This document shows, piece after piece, positions 14,408-16,898 of a stretch of 16,898 bases of DNA (the stretch's first letter is position 1; every line of letters begins with the position of its first letter). The notes under the pieces are model-generated. The model saw nothing but the letters and a program-made list of their open reading frames with translations. It was not told the DNA's origin and did no database searches. Source of the stretch: DATLZB01 sp035574175 (GTDB lineage Bacteria; Pseudomonadota; Alphaproteobacteria; Rhizobiales; Hyphomicrobiaceae); contig DATLZB010000080.1 in the NCBI GenBank assembly GCA_035574175.1, positions 1 to 16,898 of the forward strand, given 5' to 3'. The position numbers and the translations under genes were made by a program.

Positions 14408-16108
14408 ATGACGCATGCCTTGGGCCAGTCGACGCTGACCGCGCTGTTCGTCGACTACGACAACATCTATCTCTCGCTCAGACGCCGCAGCGAGGAGGCG
14501 GCGAAGCGATTTGCCAAGGATGCAGGCATCTGGCTCAAGGAGATTGAAAGCGGTCGGCTCATTACCTCGACCAACCTGCCGAGGGCGGGCGGGGAAAATC
14601 GCCGCATCGTGATGAACCGCTGTTATGGCAACCCGGTGCCTCGGCGCAACACGCACGACAACTCCACCGACATGAGTTCGTTCCCGTTCGTGCGCCATCA
14701 CTTCCTGCGTGCCGGTTTTGAGGTGGTCGACTGTCCGCCGTTGACGGCCCAGCTCAAGAACTCCTCCGACATCCGCATCGTGATGGATGTCCTCGATCAC
14801 CTGGACCACGACACCCGTTTCGAGGAGTTCATCATTCTATCGGGTGATGCCGACTTCACCACGGTGCTGCACCGGCTGAGGGCGCATGCACGGCGGACCA
14901 TCATCTATGCCAACGACTACACCGCTGCACCCTATACGGCGATTTGCGATGGCGAGGTGCGCGAGGCCGATCTGCTTACCCTGCTGCTGGAAGGCCGGAT
15001 TGCCGGCAGCGATGCGATTGTGTCCGACGTTGGTGCCGGCGAGCGTCTGCGCAACGAGATCATCGGAACCGTCGCCTCGGCCGTGCGTGCCGCGGGTGGT
15101 CCCGTCCCGCTCGAGACGCTGGCTGAACGCACGACGCGGGCGCTCGGGCATGACCGCACCATTGGCTCGGGCTGGGCCGGCGCGGGAAGTTTTCTCGAAC
15201 TGCTTCGGCGCTCGCTGCCCGAGGACATCCGCCTGACCGATCAGCCGCCCTACTTGGCCTTCGAGGCCAAACGCGGCATTGCGTCCGCCGAGGCCCCCTT
15301 CGAGATGCGCGAGGCACAATCCCGGCGCGAGGCTGCCCCCCTCTCCTCGCCGGCACTGGGACGTTCGCCCTCGCTCGGCGCGCCGGAACACGCAACGAGC
15401 TACAGCGCCTCCCGGCTCCAGGACATCGGAGTCCAGCTTGCATCGGCCCATCGACCCACGCCGACGCCGCATCAGTCCGCCGCGCCGACCATGCGCTCGC
15501 CGCAGCCTGCCGCTGCCGGGTCGCGAGGCGCGGCCACTGCGCCGTCGCGTGCGGTTGAGCAGGCTAGCGCCGTGCAGCAATCGATCACCCGCATTCACGA
15601 GGCCTGTCAGGCGCCGCCGCTGTCGCCTGCCGAGTACCGCACCTTGTTCGAGGTGATGGCCAAGGAGATCAACGATGGCGGCCTGCAGGGCACGCAGACG
15701 CTGGCCAACATCGAGAGCCGCGCGCGTGCGCTCGGCATCGACGTGCGCCGCGACGACGTCCGCTTCATCCTGGAAGTGGTGAGCGAGGCCGATCCATGGT
15801 TCGAGCAAGGCGCCTCCGCCAACCTGTTCGCCGGCCGCTTCCGCAACTTCGTGGTGGCGCGTTGCCGCAGCCAGGGCCTTAATCTCTCGACGGAGGAACT
15901 CGATCTGATCGAGGCTTGGTTCGCGGGCACCGGCACGGCAGTTGGCGCTGCGCCGCAGCCGGCCCCGCAGGGCCAGCCATACGCCGCTTCTGGGCCGTCG
16001 GAGGCGGAAGGGATGCGCGCCTGGGGCGACGATGATCTGCGGAGCGGTCAGGCCGAGCCGAGCGGCGAGGAATTCCCTAAAATTCTGCGAACGCGGTTGC
16101 GCGGCTGA
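14408..16108 (+). CDS. NYN-domain protein with LOTUS/OST-HTH-like RNA-binding domain
   Basis: Residues 11-195 form an NYN (PIN-like, LabA/DUF88) domain, a fold of metal-dependent RNA nucleases. The acidic set is present: FVDYDN at 14-19 (Asp16, Asp18), SSDIRIVMD at 119-127 and SGDADF at 145-150. Residues about 213-287 look like a LOTUS/OST-HTH domain: a helical start, GGPVPLETLAERTTRALG, a GSGWAGAGSFLELLRR core and a closing PPYLAFE strand; such domains bind RNA. A Pro/Ala/Ser-rich linker at about 290-390 leads to a second folded region at 391-506, possibly the OST-HTH-associated (OHA) domain, though I am unsure. The ATG at 14408 is preferred over an in-frame GTG at 14366 that lies in the hairpin region. 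No partner toxin, antitoxin or phage gene is adjacent. RNA cleavage is inferred. Confidence 0.85.
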   Translation: MTHALGQSTLTALFVDYDNIYLSLRRRSEEAAKRFAKDAGIWLKEIESGRLITSTNLPRAGGENRRIVMNRCYGNPVPRRNTHDNSTDMSSFPFVRHHFLRAGFEVVDCPPLTAQLKNSSDIRIVMDVLDHLDHDTRFEEFIILSGDADFTTVLHRLRAHARRTIIYANDYTAAPYTAICDGEVREADLLTLLLEGRIAGSDAIVSDVGAGERLRNEIIGTVASAVRAAGGPVPLETLAERTTRALGHDRTIGSGWAGAGSFLELLRRSLPEDIRLTDQPPYLAFEAKRGIASAEAPFEMREAQSRREAAPLSSPALGRSPSLGAPEHATSYSASRLQDIGVQLASAHRPTPTPHQSAAPTMRSPQPAAAGSRGAATAPSRAVEQASAVQQSITRIHEACQAPPLSPAEYRTLFEVMAKEINDGGLQGTQTLANIESRARALGIDVRRDDVRFILEVVSEADPWFEQGASANLFAGRFRNFVVARCRSQGLNLSTEELDLIEAWFAGTGTAVGAAPQPAPQGQPYAASGPSEAEGMRAWGDDDLRSGQAEPSGEEFPKILRTRLRG

Positions 16109-16158
16109 AATCGACCCCGCGCCAGGCCTGAGCATTCTCCTCCGGCCGTAGTCAGCCC

Positions 16159-16179
16159 GTGCGCCCTTCTTCTGCGCAC
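16159..16179 (+). terminator. Inverted repeat between the NYN gene and ispG, possible terminator
   Basis: GTGCGC (16159-16164) and GCGCAC (16174-16179) form a perfect six-base-pair stem around a nine-base pyrimidine loop, 50 bases after the NYN stop. No T tract follows, so termination is doubtful. The rest of the 131-base gap shows GCCATATT at 16201-16208, a weak -10-like sequence without a clear -35. Confidence 0.25.
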
Positions 16180-16239
16180 CCTAGCCATCTCCGGGCGGCT
16201 GCCATATTTAGGCTGGGCGGGTGGTCGCGGAGGCGCGCG

Positions 16240-16898
16240 ATGAGTGACATGAGATGGCCGCGGCGCCAGTCGGTGGCGGTCAAAGTGGGTCACGTTACGA
16301 TCGGCGGAGGAGCGCCGATCGCCGTGCAGTCGATGACCAACACCGATACGGGCAACGTGGAGGCGACCGCACGGCAGGCCGCCGATCTTGCACGCGCCGG
16401 TTCTGAGCTTGTGCGCATCACTGTCGATCGCGACGACGCCGCCAAGGCCGTGCCGCGCATCCGCGACCGCCTCGAAGCGATGGGGGTGCGCGTGCCGCTC
16501 GTCGGCGACTTTCATTACAACGGTCACCGGCTTTTGGCCGACCATCCCGCCTGTGCGGAAGCACTCGACAAGTATCGCATCAACCCCGGCAACGTCGGCT
16601 TCAAGCACAAGAAGGACCGGCAGTTCTCGGCGATCATCGATCAGGCCCTGAAGCGGGGCAAGCCAGTGCGCATCGGCGTCAACTGGGGCTCCCTCGACCA
16701 GGAGCTGCTGACTCGGCTCATGGACGAGAACGCACGCTCCTCCGCTCCCAAGAATGCGCGTGACGTTACGCACGAGGCGATCGTGCAATCGGCGCTTCTT
16801 TCGGCGGCGCGAGCTGAGGAGCTGGGTCTGCCCCCCGAACGCATCGTCATTTCTGCCAAAGTGTCGGCGGTGCAGGACCTGGTGAGCGTATATACCAT
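16240..16898 (+). CDS. ispG: IspG, 4-hydroxy-3-methylbut-2-enyl diphosphate synthase (3' end outside window)
   Basis: IspG (GcpE) is a [4Fe-4S] enzyme converting methylerythritol cyclodiphosphate to HMBPP in the MEP isoprenoid pathway. The frame is open from the ATG at 16240 to the window edge, showing 219 codons. Family motifs are APIAVQSMTNTDTGNVEAT near 16315-16372, GSELVRITVDRDDAAKAVP, VPLVGDFHYNGHRLL near 16492, the DKYRINPGNVGF stretch near 16567-16603 and VRIGVNWGSLDQELL near 16666-16711. The iron-sulfur cysteines lie in the part beyond the window. At about 16855-16878 it reads ISAKVSAVQDL; many homologues have Ser-Cys there. GGAGG at 16229-16233 is six bases before the ATG. Confidence 0.95.
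   Translation, partial: MSDMRWPRRQSVAVKVGHVTIGGGAPIAVQSMTNTDTGNVEATARQAADLARAGSELVRITVDRDDAAKAVPRIRDRLEAMGVRVPLVGDFHYNGHRLLADHPACAEALDKYRINPGNVGFKHKKDRQFSAIIDQALKRGKPVRIGVNWGSLDQELLTRLMDENARSSAPKNARDVTHEAIVQSALLSAARAEELGLPPERIVISAKVSAVQDLVSVYT

Noticed and set aside
14837..16135. Minus-strand open frame of 432 codons opposite the NYN gene
   Set aside because: It is antisense to a gene with conserved NYN motifs, and its translation is Arg/Gly-rich without family motifs.
1..16898. CRISPR array, insertion sequence, toxin-antitoxin or phage defence cluster
   Set aside because: No regularly spaced repeats, transposase, nuclease operon or paired small genes could be found; the NYN gene stands alone.

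Overview
This window is a gene-dense, high-GC stretch of an alphaproteobacterial chromosome. The protein motifs and gene order bamE / cytochrome bc1 chaperone / yceD / plsX / fabH / ihfA / merR-type regulator resemble the Hyphomicrobiales (Rhizobiales) and their relatives. No phage, transposon, plasmid, CRISPR or restriction-type gene is visible. Nearly all of the DNA is coding, and the longest gene-free gap is 219 bases (14189-14407). The first and last genes (ribD and ispG) are cut by the window edges.

Bases 1-3606 hold a tight, co-directional series ribD-ribE-ribH-nusB-thiL with gaps of 1 and 38 bases and then ATGA/TGATG-type overlaps. It couples riboflavin synthesis (RibD, RibE, RibH) to the transcription antitermination factor NusB and to the last step of thiamine diphosphate synthesis (ThiL). 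After a 167-base gap comes hppA (3774-5924), a membrane proton-pumping pyrophosphatase whose Lys and Thr signature residues place it in the K+-independent class. It converges, with only 21 bases between stop codons, on bamE (minus strand), the outer-membrane assembly lipoprotein.

Bases 6577-11776 run rightward: a CBP3-type ubiquinol-cytochrome c chaperone, YceD (DUF177), PlsX and FabH (phospholipid and fatty acid initiation), the DNA-bending protein IhfA, a MerR-family regulator and a Sfp-type phosphopantetheinyl transferase whose start overlaps the regulator's stop. A tRNA-Pro(GGG) with encoded CCA follows at 11828-11905.

Bases 11981-14188 hold a divergent pair typical of alphaproteobacteria: a SAM-dependent methyltransferase (minus) and gloB (plus, glyoxalase II), with a DUF985 cupin protein six bases behind gloB. 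Bases 14408-16108 encode a 566-residue NYN-domain protein with an apparent LOTUS/OST-HTH RNA-binding domain and a further conserved-looking C-terminal domain. This is the least ordinary gene here, and a strong hairpin lies directly over its probable ribosome binding site. The start of ispG (MEP isoprenoid pathway) closes the window.

Overall this is mostly core metabolism and envelope biogenesis. The candidates for something new are the NYN-LOTUS protein with its 5' hairpin and, less strongly, the phosphopantetheinyl transferase in the fatty-acid island.
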